Shown: positions 32,400-40,136 of the stretch, one piece after another
How positions within the stretch are numbered: the first letter of the stretch is position 1
Layout: each line of letters opens with the position of its first letter
Origin: Pseudomonas rhodesiae
GTDB taxonomy: Bacteria > Pseudomonadota > Gammaproteobacteria > Pseudomonadales > Pseudomonadaceae
Length of the DNA stretch: 64,000 bases
NCBI RefSeq assembly: GCF_007858255.1
Contig: NZ_VFEU01000026.1
Span: forward strand, 1 to 64,000
Direction of reading: 5' to 3'
Notes under the pieces: generated by a model
The model's database searches: none
What the model was told of the DNA's origin: nothing
What the model saw: the letters and a program-made list of their open reading frames with translations, nothing else
Position numbers and translations under genes: made by a program

Positions 32400-33605
32400 T
32401 CAGGCAGACAGCCGCCAGATCATCAGGGCGATACCGATGTCCAGGCGGTCATAGGCGTTGTCCAGCGTCAACCCGCACAGGGCTTCGATGCGCTGGATTC
32501 GGTGTGTCAGGGTGTTGCGATGTACGGCCAGGCGCTGGGCGGCGGCCATCAGATTACCATTCTCGTGAAACCAAGCTTCCAAGGTCGGCATCAAGCTGGG
32601 GCCGTGCTGCAAGTCGTGACGCAGCAAAGGGCCCAGGCGCTCCTTGAGAAATTGGTCGAGCAGCGCGCGATCACGCACCCCGCTGAGCAACTTGAGCACT
32701 CCCAGTTCGTCGTACACGCACAGCCCGGCGCGCTCCCGGAAGCGTCGCGCGGCGGCCAGGGCCTGACGCGCTTCATCCTGGGCCTGGGCCAGGCGGGCCG
32801 CCGGGTGCGCGGCGGCGCTCAGGCCGATAAACAATTTGAGCGGGGCCAGGCGCAGGTTCAATGGGCTCAACCACTGCGCCAGTTGATTGCGGTTGGCCAA
32901 GGCGGCCACAGCGTCCGGCGCCGGCAGCAGCAGGGTCCATTGCCCGGCGCGGCCCAGGATCGGTACGGTCGGCGACCACTGGCGCAAACGCCGACCGATC
33001 GCGTCGTGTCGCCCCGTTAGGTGCGCCTCCACCTGCGCTGCATCACCCTGGGCAAACAGCGCTTCACTGCCCTCCAACTGCAACTGCACGACCTGCCAGT
33101 GCCCCGTCAGCGGCATGCCCAATTGCGCGGCGCGGTGCAGCAAGATGTCCAGGGACTGATAATCACCGGCCAGCAAGCGCTCCAGCACATCGTGCCGCGA
33201 GCGTCCCAATTGCTCGGACTGGATCAGCGCCGAGCCAATGGCTTGGGTCACCAGCACCATCTTCAGCGAATAGGGCTGCTCGATCAGCGGCATACCGGCA
33301 GCCGCGGCGGCTTCCAGCACGCGCGGGGGGATGGCCTGGATATACGTCGGCCCGGTGAGCACCACCAGCCCGGCGACCTGGCGTTGACAGGCCTCCTCCA
33401 GCAGTTGCAGCAGGTTGGCCTCATCGCGGGGATGGTTGATACCAGTGACAAACACCAGCTCACCGCCCAGCACCCATTCGGCGATCCCGCTGTTTTCCGC
33501 CACATAGGGCCAGCGCACGGGGTTATCCAGGCCCGTCTGGCCGGCACGCAGGGTCAGGGATTCCAAGCCCGGCAGTGCCAGCACATCGGCGACGGTCAGG
33601 CTCAT
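32400..33605 (-). CDS. PucR-family transcriptional regulator
   Basis: A 401-residue regulator with the N-terminal PucR domain (SLTVADVLALPGLESLTLRA, GELVFVTGINHPRDEANLLQ) and the C-terminal PucR helix-turn-helix (TLEAWFHENGNLMAAAQRLA followed by VHRNTLTHRIQRIEALCGL). PucR proteins regulate purine and pyrimidine catabolism in response to a metabolite. It starts inside the end of codB (4-bp overlap) and codA follows after 27 bp, so regulator, permease and deaminase are co-transcribed. It probably controls its own operon in response to pyrimidine or nitrogen supply; this is inference. Confidence 0.9.
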   Translation of the reverse strand: MSLTVADVLALPGLESLTLRAGQTGLDNPVRWPYVAENSGIAEWVLGGELVFVTGINHPRDEANLLQLLEEACQRQVAGLVVLTGPTYIQAIPPRVLEAAAAAGMPLIEQPYSLKMVLVTQAIGSALIQSEQLGRSRHDVLERLLAGDYQSLDILLHRAAQLGMPLTGHWQVVQLQLEGSEALFAQGDAAQVEAHLTGRHDAIGRRLRQWSPTVPILGRAGQWTLLLPAPDAVAALANRNQLAQWLSPLNLRLAPLKLFIGLSAAAHPAARLAQAQDEARQALAAARRFRERAGLCVYDELGVLKLLSGVRDRALLDQFLKERLGPLLRHDLQHGPSLMPTLEAWFHENGNLMAAAQRLAVHRNTLTHRIQRIEALCGLTLDNAYDRLDIGIALMIWRLSA

Positions 33606-34870
33606 GCCTGGACGTCAGCCAATGGCGCACGTACCCGCAGGAGGGCGCTCAATATGATGTAGGTCAGCGACGCCGCGACAATCCCTACCAGCGGCGCTAC
33701 CCACGGCGAGTTGAAGGCCAGCACAGTGCCCACCGCGTAGGCCAGGAGCCCCGGCCAGTTGAACGCGGGCAAGCGTGTTTGCGCCAGGCGTGGGTATTGA
33801 CCACGGTAGCGGTAGAAGAAGTCCGCCATGATCACCCCTCCGATCGGCGGGATCACCGTGCCTAGCAGGATCAGGTACGGCACCAGCATGTCGTACATGC
33901 CCAGCAGCGCCAGCAACGTGCCGATCACCGCGCCGGCGAGGGTCACGGTCTTGCGGCGTTTGGTGCGCAGCAAATTGCAGCCGGCCACCGCGAAGTTATA
34001 GATGGTGTTGTCCTGGGTGCTCCAGATATTGAGCAGCAGCATCGCCATCGCGGCCATGGCAAAACCTTGCAACAGCAACACTTCCACCACATCCGGCTGC
34101 TGATAGACGATGGCGCCATAAGCCCCGATCAGCACCATCAGCCCATTGCCGACAAAGAAACCAATCAGGCTGGCCAGCACCGCCACCTTGGCCGAGCGGG
34201 AAAACCGCGTCCAATTGGTAGCCTGGGTCGCGCCGCTGACAAAGGTGCCGAACACCAGAGTAATGGCCGTGGACAGGTCCAGTTGACCGGTTGGCACCAC
34301 CGCCAGCAACCCTTGCAGTCCGCCGACTTTCACCGTAGCCACCCACATCGACAACACCAGCAGGATGCCCATGGCCGGCACCGCGATGTACGACAGAATC
34401 TCCAGCCCGCGATAGCCCACGTAGGCGGTGGCGCAGAACACCAGGCCGAACAGCACCATCATCACCAGCACGCTGCCCTGGCTCAGTTCGAAATACTTGC
34501 CGAGCACCACGGCGGCGGTGGCGGTGCCCCAGGCGTACCAGCCGATCTGGGTAAAACCGAGGATCAGGTCGCTGAGCTTGCTACCCACCTCGCCAAAGCA
34601 GAAACGCCCCATCAACACCGAGTTCAAACCGCTCTTGAAGGCGATATAGCCCAGGCCTGCGGCGTAAATACCCAATAGCAGGTTACCGAGGGCCACGACA
34701 CCGAGCATCTCGGTGAAACTGAACGCCACCCCCAATTTGCCGCCGGCAAACATGGTCGCGGTAAAAAAAGTGAAGCCCAGCAGCACCATGGCGGTGGACG
34801 CCAGGCCTTTACGTGCATGCATCGGGACTTCGCTCAAGGGGTAGTCATTGCCGGATTCTTGCTGCGTCAT
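33602..34870 (-). CDS. codB: Cytosine permease CodB
   Basis: A 422-residue NCS1-family transporter with about 12 membrane segments. It shows GFTFFTATMFAGGKLGVAFS in helix 1, GFTQIGWYAWGTATAAVVLG in helix 3, and the second-half motifs VFGTFVSGATQATNWTRFSR and LLNIWSTQDNTIYNFAVAGC, all as in E. coli CodB. It imports cytosine with a proton or cation, and here possibly 5-methylcytosine given the Ser variant of codA. ATG 34870 starts the family similarity (MTQQESGNDYPLSEVP); a longer frame upstream is spurious. It is the first gene of the operon. Confidence 0.94.
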   Translation of the reverse strand: MTQQESGNDYPLSEVPMHARKGLASTAMVLLGFTFFTATMFAGGKLGVAFSFTEMLGVVALGNLLLGIYAAGLGYIAFKSGLNSVLMGRFCFGEVGSKLSDLILGFTQIGWYAWGTATAAVVLGKYFELSQGSVLVMMVLFGLVFCATAYVGYRGLEILSYIAVPAMGILLVLSMWVATVKVGGLQGLLAVVPTGQLDLSTAITLVFGTFVSGATQATNWTRFSRSAKVAVLASLIGFFVGNGLMVLIGAYGAIVYQQPDVVEVLLLQGFAMAAMAMLLLNIWSTQDNTIYNFAVAGCNLLRTKRRKTVTLAGAVIGTLLALLGMYDMLVPYLILLGTVIPPIGGVIMADFFYRYRGQYPRLAQTRLPAFNWPGLLAYAVGTVLAFNSPWVAPLVGIVAASLTYIILSALLRVRAPLADVQA

Positions 34871-35061
34871 GTGCCTTGCTCCCTGAATGAGTGACGCAGG
34901 CCCATTGCACCACGCGTGCCAAACCGACAGCAGTGGTGGACGCACGGCGCCGGTTGTGCAGCGTGCACAATTTTGCGCGCCAAACAGGAGGGCTACGCTC
35001 AAAGCACTGTTCGCAATGCCCAGTAGGGCACGAAAGCGGTGCAGGGGTGATACAAAATGGA

Positions 35062-35685
35062 TCAGTCGAACAAGGTCTGTGTGGTCTCGCCGCGATGAAA
35101 CGCAAACGCCGCCTGCAGATCGCTTTCGATGGTGCGCCCACGGGACAACGGCGGCAGGTCGTCCAGGCTGAAAAAGCCCACCTCAGTGGTTTCGACACCG
35201 GCCACTGGCGCTGACTGATCGATGGGCTCACACAGGAAATACAATTTGTAGAAGTCCCGCACATCCGGCCGATACAAGCCTTTGGCTTTGTGCGTCACGC
35301 TGTACAGCGCCCGCGCCGTTACCGTCAGCCCGGCCTCTTCATAAATCTCCTTGATGATGTTTTCCGACGCCGACAGGCCAATATCGGCATAACCCCCCGG
35401 TAGCGCCCAGCAACCGTCGGTGGCTTCGCGCACCAGTAAAATCCGATCCACCTCGATGACGGCGCCGCGCACATCAATCATCGGTGTCGAATAGCGCTGG
35501 GCGAAATCCGGCACCAGCCCGGTGATGCGCTCCAAGGGCACATCGCCCAGCTGCGCAAGCATGCTGTGGGCGATCCGGGCGATTTCCTCCAGGCGTTCGC
35601 GCTCGAAATCATCGGTGCAAAAATGCAGCCCCGTGGACGCCAACGCTTGCAGGCGCTTGGCCTGGGCAAGCCACGTGTTCTCCAT
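35062..35685 (-). CDS. Nudix hydrolase with N-terminal helical domain
   Basis: A 207-residue hydrolase of nucleoside-diphosphate-linked compounds. The N-terminal about 60 residues (WLAQAKRLQALASTGLHFCT, ERERLEEIARIAHSMLAQLG) match the helical domain found in a subgroup of Nudix enzymes that includes ADP-ribose pyrophosphatases. The Nudix box is GGYADIGLSASENIIKEIYE followed by EAGL: the REUxEE core appears as KEIYEE and the first Glu of the standard box is Leu. The substrate is not predictable. ATG 35685 is used. It has no functional link to codBA visible beyond proximity. Confidence 0.88.
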   Translation of the reverse strand: MENTWLAQAKRLQALASTGLHFCTDDFERERLEEIARIAHSMLAQLGDVPLERITGLVPDFAQRYSTPMIDVRGAVIEVDRILLVREATDGCWALPGGYADIGLSASENIIKEIYEEAGLTVTARALYSVTHKAKGLYRPDVRDFYKLYFLCEPIDQSAPVAGVETTEVGFFSLDDLPPLSRGRTIESDLQAAFAFHRGETTQTLFD

Positions 35686-35742
35686 TGCATTCTCCTTGAT
35701 TGCAGGCAAAAGGGCTGGCTGAAAGGGTGCAACGCCAGGCAC

Positions 35743-35771
35743 AAAAAAACCACCGCAAGGGTGGTTTTTTT
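35743..35771 (-). terminator. Bidirectional intrinsic terminator between queD and the Nudix gene
   Basis: The stem AACCACC..GGTGGTT with a short loop CGCAAG is flanked by A7 on the left and T7 on the right, so it can act on both strands. It closes the queD transcript. Confidence 0.85.
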
Positions 35772-35782
35772 ACCGCGCCGGT

Positions 35783-36139
35783 TTATTCGCCGCGATAGAT
35801 GCAGCCGCTGGTGCAGGTTTCGTGGATACGAATCGCGCTCAGCTCAGGCAGCAACGGTTTGAGTTCATTCCAGATCCACTTGGCCAGCACTTCGCTGGTG
35901 GGGTTTTCCAGGCCGGGAATGTCGTTGAGGTAGTTGTGGTCCAGACGTTCGTAGAGCGGCTTGAAAATCGCCTTGATCTCCGAAAAGTCGCGAATCCAAC
36001 CTGTATGGGGATCCAGGTCGCCACTCAGGTGGATCGCCACCTTGAACGAATGCCCATGCAGGCGCCCGCATTTATGGCCGTCCGGCACATGCGGCAGGCG
36101 GTGGGCGGACTCGAAGGTAAATTCTTTGAAGATTTCCAC
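35783..36139 (-). CDS. queD: 6-carboxy-5,6,7,8-tetrahydropterin synthase QueD
   Basis: A 118-residue QueD, which converts dihydroneopterin triphosphate to 6-carboxytetrahydropterin, an early step to preQ0 and the tRNA base queuosine. It contains the zinc-binding histidines in FESAHRLPHVPDG and GRLHGHSFKVAIHLSGDLD, the catalytic Cys in KCGRLHGHS, the later LDHNYLNDIPGLENPTSEVL and the Glu in IHETCTSGCIYRGE. Length is normal for the family. Other queuosine genes are not adjacent. A terminator follows at once. Confidence 0.95.
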   Translation of the reverse strand: MEIFKEFTFESAHRLPHVPDGHKCGRLHGHSFKVAIHLSGDLDPHTGWIRDFSEIKAIFKPLYERLDHNYLNDIPGLENPTSEVLAKWIWNELKPLLPELSAIRIHETCTSGCIYRGE

Positions 36140-36214
36140 AGTGTTTTAAGCTCGGTCAGTATCTGGCAGGCGGCGAGTTTAACAGCTTGCTCCCTCGCCG
36201 CGCATACCGCTGGG

Positions 36215-37294
36215 TCACAGCGCCTGCAAGCGTTCGCCCAGGCCGGCGTTGTCGGCCAGTTGCAGAAACTCATCCCCCAGCCGCCGGCTCTCGCTCATCG
36301 CAGTTTGCCAGTACTTATGGCGGCTCGGGTCGTCGCCCATAAAGCGTTTGAAGTCGCTGCGGTCCGGCAGTTTGCCGTGGGGCAGGCGCGCCAGGTAGTC
36401 CCTTGAGGGCGCGAGCAGTAACACATCCTGTAAGCCCTGAGGGTTGCTGCGCCGCCACGGCAGGCCCTTGTCGAACCAGCCGGGGATGACCCGGTCGGTG
36501 AAGTGCGGGTACAGCACGATGTCGTCGCCGTGGTAGGGCAGGTCGAGGTGGTAGTCCAGCAGGCCGCCGTCGCGGTAGGTGCCTTGGCCCGCGCCGGGCA
36601 GGTCGCGTACGCCTTGCATCACCATGGGGATCGAGCCCGACGCCAGCAGCGCCTGGCGCAGGTTGCCCACTTCCAGTTCGAGGAAGCGCGATGGGAAGTC
36701 CTTGAGCGGATGCACCGGCGGCGGCTGGCGCGGGTCGTGGACGATCAGGCGTTCGAAGTGCCGCGACAGACGTGCGCGACCGCGCAGGTTGTCGGCAATC
36801 ACCGACGACAGGCCCAGGCCCAGGCGTCCGCGATGGTCATCGGCGAGCAGGCCGTGGCTTTTGACCACCATGATGTTGAGTCGATAGTCGGGGTTGTCCA
36901 GCACCCGCGCATCGCGGCCGGCCAGCAGGTCGTCGAGCATGCGCACGCAGCTTTGGCTGACTTGGGCCATGGTCACGCCTTTGGCGAAACGTTGCGCGTT
37001 GTACAGGCGACCGAGGTCCAGCAGGCCCTGCACCGGGTCGGGCAGGCACGCGCTGGCAAAGCGCCAGGAGCCGATGGACGCGCCGATCAGCGCGCGCTGC
37101 CGTGGCGCACGCGGCAGCCAGTCGCCGAACAGCGCCAGGTCCAGGCCCTGGATGCCCAGGGCCTTAGGCCCACCGGCCGCGCCGGGAAGGATGCCGACAT
37201 CCGCCGGCTTTAGGCCCTGCTCACGAATACGTGCCAACGCGCGCGTGCCGGCCTTGAGGGTCAGCGCGGGGAATTTGATGTGGATGGCTGTCAT
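36215..37294 (-). CDS. Patatin-like phospholipase family protein
   Basis: A 359-residue protein with patatin hallmarks: a glycine-rich oxyanion segment VGILPGAAGGPKALGIQGLD, the nucleophile motif IGASIGSWRFA (GxSxG) and the Asp of the dyad in YRDGGLLDYHLDLPY. There is no signal peptide, so it is probably cytoplasmic or injected/associated with membranes by unknown means. The reaction expected is hydrolysis of acyl chains from phospholipids; the physiological role is unknown. The ATG at 37294 (MTAIHIKFPALTL) is preferred over an upstream start at 37327. Its product continues to a basic C-terminus. Confidence 0.88.
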   Translation of the reverse strand: MTAIHIKFPALTLKAGTRALARIREQGLKPADVGILPGAAGGPKALGIQGLDLALFGDWLPRAPRQRALIGASIGSWRFASACLPDPVQGLLDLGRLYNAQRFAKGVTMAQVSQSCVRMLDDLLAGRDARVLDNPDYRLNIMVVKSHGLLADDHRGRLGLGLSSVIADNLRGRARLSRHFERLIVHDPRQPPPVHPLKDFPSRFLELEVGNLRQALLASGSIPMVMQGVRDLPGAGQGTYRDGGLLDYHLDLPYHGDDIVLYPHFTDRVIPGWFDKGLPWRRSNPQGLQDVLLLAPSRDYLARLPHGKLPDRSDFKRFMGDDPSRHKYWQTAMSESRRLGDEFLQLADNAGLGERLQAL

Positions 37295-37315
37295 ACCGAT
37301 CTCTGTTGAAGCGGG

Positions 37316-37345
37316 GTGTAGGAGCACACATGCTCGCGAAAAACG
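37316..37345. repeat. REP-like element (GTAGGAGC...GCTCGCGAA type)
   Basis: TGTAGGAGCACACATGCTCGCG resembles the common Pseudomonas REP of the form TGTAGGAGCGAGCTTGCTCGCGAA. A single partial copy is present upstream of the patatin gene. Confidence 0.5.
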
Positions 37346-37487
37346 TTAACCATACCGCGTGAATCCGGAATAAACACCGTCGTTTGTCGCGTCGGCTTGG
37401 AATTGCCATGGTGGCAATTCAGTTTCAGTTAAGTTGCAGTCGTTACCGTGTCCGGCGTAGGAAAACATTGTGTAACGGAGACTTATC

Positions 37488-37790
37488 ATGAAGCGCCTCA
37501 CAGCTCTGGTCGCCGCCGGTATCATCGCTTCCACGGCGACCCAGGCCGGAGCCGTGGACCCCGACAAACCACTGACCGTGCCTGCCACTGTTACAATTGT
37601 CGCCTTCGATCAATTGGAAGCCACCGCCCTGGCCCTGCACCCCGGTTCGACCTTACTCGACACCGACCTGGACGAGGCCTATGGCAAGTACATCTATGAA
37701 GTCGAACTGCGAGACCTCGACGGCATTGAATGGGATGTTGAATTGGACGCGCTCACCGGGCAGGTTCTCAAGAATCATCAGGATACGTAA
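37488..37790 (+). CDS. PepSY-domain periplasmic protein, first gene of a two-component operon
   Basis: A 100-residue protein with a cleavable signal peptide (MKRLTALVAAGIIASTATQA, probable cut after AGA) and one PepSY domain (FDQLEATALALHPGSTLLDT, then YEVELRDLDGIEWDVELDAL with the closing TGQVL). PepSY domains are often found beside sensor kinases and are thought to modulate periplasmic sensing or protease activity. The stop overlaps the start of the second PepSY gene by one base (TAATG). The arrangement PepSY-PepSY-response regulator-kinase is that of the bqsPQRS/carRS region of P. aeruginosa, from memory. The regulator very likely controls this operon. Confidence 0.88.
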   Translation: MKRLTALVAAGIIASTATQAGAVDPDKPLTVPATVTIVAFDQLEATALALHPGSTLLDTDLDEAYGKYIYEVELRDLDGIEWDVELDALTGQVLKNHQDT

Positions 37791-38101
37791 TGAAGGTAAA
37801 TTTACGCGCCAGCAGCCGATGGCCGCTGGTGCTCATGGTGTTCTGCTCCAGCCTGGCGGCGCGCGACCTCAATCAAGATGAAGCCCTGGCGCTGCGGCAG
37901 CAGGGCGTGATCCTGCCGCTGGAACAGCTGTTGCAACAGGCCATGGCGCGCCATCCCGGCTCGCGCCTGCTGGAAGCCGAGCTTGAAAAAAAACACGGGC
38001 AATATGCCTATGAAGTGGAACTGGTGACCACCGACGGCGTGGTGCGCGAAATCAAGCTGGACGCCACCAGCGGCGTGCTGATCAAAGACGAGGAAGACTG
38101 A
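37790..38101 (+). CDS. PepSY-domain protein, second copy
   Basis: A 103-residue protein with a signal peptide (about 1-24, VLMVFCSSLAARD) and a PepSY domain: LPLEQLLQQAMARHPGSRLL, YAYEVELVTTDGVVREIKLD and the end TSGVLIKDEED. It is a paralogue of the preceding gene with many acidic residues at its C-terminus, which could bind a cation. It overlaps the response-regulator ATG by one base, so all four genes are co-translated. A role as periplasmic partner of the kinase is inference from the gene order. Confidence 0.88.
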   Translation: MKVNLRASSRWPLVLMVFCSSLAARDLNQDEALALRQQGVILPLEQLLQQAMARHPGSRLLEAELEKKHGQYAYEVELVTTDGVVREIKLDATSGVLIKDEED

Positions 38102-38769
38102 TGCGCCTGCTTCTGGTGGAAGACAACGTACCCCTGGCCGATGAACTGCTGGCCGGCCTGCAGCGCCAAGGCTATGCCGTCGACTGGCTGGCCGATGGGC
38201 GCGACGCCGCATACCAGGGCCGCACCGAACCCTACGACCTGATCATCCTCGACCTCGGCCTGCCCGGTCTGCCGGGGCTTGAGGTGCTGGCGCAATGGCG
38301 CGCGGCGGCGCTGGCCACCCCGGTGCTGGTCCTTACTGCCCGCGATTCCTGGGCCGAGCGTATCGAAGGGCTCAAGGCCGGTGCCGATGACTACCTGAGT
38401 AAACCCTTTCATCCCGAAGAACTGCACCTGCGCATCCAGGCGTTGCTGCGTCGTTCCCACGGCCAGGCTAACCAACCCACCCTGCAAGCCGCCGGCCTGC
38501 ACCTCGACGAGGGGCGCCAGTGCGTGCTGCGCGATGGCGAAGAGGTCCAACTGACCGCCGCCGAGTTTCGTCTGCTGCGCTATTTCATGCTGCACCCTGA
38601 GCAAATCCTGTCCAAAAGCCATCTGGCCGAGCATCTGTATGACGGCGAAACCGAGCGCGATTCCAATGTGCTGGAAGTGCACGTCAACCACCTGCGCCGC
38701 AAATTGGGCCGCAGCGTGATCGAAACCCGGCGCGGCCAGGGTTACCGGTTTGGCGCCAACCCCGCATGA
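38101..38769 (+). CDS. OmpR-family response regulator (BqsR/CarR-like)
   Basis: A 222-residue two-component regulator. The receiver domain (1-115) has the acidic pair LLVEDN, the phosphoacceptor Asp51 in DLIILDLGLPGLPG and Lys in DDYLSKPF. The C-terminal winged helix (about 125-220) has CVLRDGEEVQLTAAEFRLLR and VEVHVNHLRRKLG-like HVNHLRRKLGRSVIETRRGQ. It overlaps the kinase gene by 4 bp. Gene order with two PepSY proteins points to the BqsRS/CarRS type, which in P. aeruginosa responds to ferrous iron and calcium; the signal here is not proven. Confidence 0.93.
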   Translation: MRLLLVEDNVPLADELLAGLQRQGYAVDWLADGRDAAYQGRTEPYDLIILDLGLPGLPGLEVLAQWRAAALATPVLVLTARDSWAERIEGLKAGADDYLSKPFHPEELHLRIQALLRRSHGQANQPTLQAAGLHLDEGRQCVLRDGEEVQLTAAEFRLLRYFMLHPEQILSKSHLAEHLYDGETERDSNVLEVHVNHLRRKLGRSVIETRRGQGYRFGANPA

Positions 38770-40085
38770 GGTCGATTCAACGGCGCCTGAGCCTGGGGCT
38801 GATCAGCGTGATGGTGATCGTCGGCGTGGTGCTGGCGCAGACCAGTCTGTGGTTGTTCGAAGCCGGTCTGCAGCGATATCTGGAGGCAGGGCTGCGCAAC
38901 GACACGGAAAACCTGCTGGTGGCACTGGTGCGCGGGCCCAACGGCGTACAGCTGGACGAGCATCGTCTGTCACCGGCTTACCAGCGGCCGTTTTCGGGAC
39001 ATTACTTTCGTATCGATTTTGCCGACACCCACTGGCGCTCTCGCTCGCTATGGGATCAGGAACTGCCGCGCCTGCCCGAGGCCGGTCTGAAGGGTAACCT
39101 GCAGCTGGGGCCTGAAGGCCAGCAACTGTTGGTGCTACGTTCGGACTACAAGCGCTTTGGTCAGTCGATTTCCATCAGCGTGGCCCAGGATTACACGCCA
39201 GTGCGCGAAAGCTTTCGCCTGATGCGTCAGATCGGTCTGGTGCTGGGCTTGGCGGCGTTGCTGCTGGTGCTGGTGCTACAACGGGTGACTGTGCGCCGCG
39301 CCTTGCGCCCGCTGGAAACCGCGCGCAACCAGATCGCCCAATTGCAGCAAGGCCAACGCTCGCAGCTCGACACTCAGGTGCCGTTGGAGCTGGAACCGCT
39401 GGTGGCGCAGATCAACCACCTGCTGGCCCACACCGAAGACAGCCTCAAGCGTTCCCGCAATGCCCTGGGCAACCTTGGCCATGCGCTGAAAACCCCATTG
39501 GCGGTATTGCTGAGCGCGGCATCCAGCGAGGCGCTCAAAGACCATCCCAAGCTGAGCGCCTTGTTGCGCGAGCAATTGGAGCAAGTGCAGCAACGCCTCA
39601 ATCGTGAACTGAACCGCGCCCGTCTGGCCGGCGAAACCCTGCCCGGCGCCTTGTTCGACTGTGAACAGGAACTGCCTGGCCTGCTCGCCACCTTGAACAT
39701 GATCCATGGCGAACACCTGGACCTCAGCTACCATGCCGCCCCCGGCCTGCACTTGCCTTGGGATCGCGAAGACCTGCTGGAGTTGCTGGGCAATCTGCTG
39801 GACAACGCCTGCAAATGGGCGGATGCCGAGGTGCGCCTGAGCATTGATGAAACCCCCCACAGCTATTGGCTTGCGGTGGAAGACGACGGCCCCGGCATCC
39901 CCGAAGCCCAGCGTGACCAGGTGCTCAGCCGTGGCGCGCGCCTGGATGAGCAGATCGACGGTCACGGCTTGGGCCTGGGGATCGTGCGCGATATCGCCGA
40001 GGTGTGGGGCGGGGTGTTGCGGTTGCAGGATAGCCCCTTGGGCGGTTTAAAAGTGCTGGTCGAATTACCCAAGCGCCATGCCTGA
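38766..40085 (+). CDS. Sensor histidine kinase (BqsS/CarS-like)
   Basis: A 439-residue inner-membrane kinase: transmembrane helix 1 at about 11-30, a periplasmic domain at 31-152, helix 2 at about 155-175, a linker, the H-box NLGHALKTPLAVLLS with His239, N-box LGNLLDNACKWADAEVRLSI and the G boxes VEDDGPGIPEAQRDQ and DGHGLGLGIVRDIAEVWGG. It phosphorylates the adjacent regulator. The periplasmic part is rich in Arg, Asp and aromatic residues but I see no RExxE motif, the iron(II) site reported for BqsS. The downstream 50 bp hold a REP-like hairpin. Confidence 0.92.
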   Translation: MRSIQRRLSLGLISVMVIVGVVLAQTSLWLFEAGLQRYLEAGLRNDTENLLVALVRGPNGVQLDEHRLSPAYQRPFSGHYFRIDFADTHWRSRSLWDQELPRLPEAGLKGNLQLGPEGQQLLVLRSDYKRFGQSISISVAQDYTPVRESFRLMRQIGLVLGLAALLLVLVLQRVTVRRALRPLETARNQIAQLQQGQRSQLDTQVPLELEPLVAQINHLLAHTEDSLKRSRNALGNLGHALKTPLAVLLSAASSEALKDHPKLSALLREQLEQVQQRLNRELNRARLAGETLPGALFDCEQELPGLLATLNMIHGEHLDLSYHAAPGLHLPWDREDLLELLGNLLDNACKWADAEVRLSIDETPHSYWLAVEDDGPGIPEAQRDQVLSRGARLDEQIDGHGLGLGIVRDIAEVWGGVLRLQDSPLGGLKVLVELPKRHA

Positions 40086-40095
40086 CACGCGGCAA

Positions 40096-40113
40096 ACGGG
40101 AGCAAGCTCCCGC
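40096..40113. repeat. REP-like hairpin between the kinase and a chemoreceptor gene
   Basis: CGGGAGCAAGCTCCCG is a short perfect inverted repeat of the Pseudomonas REP type, in the gap between two convergent genes. Confidence 0.5.
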
Positions 40114-40136
40114 CCACCGTGGGTGGCCTTCAAGCG

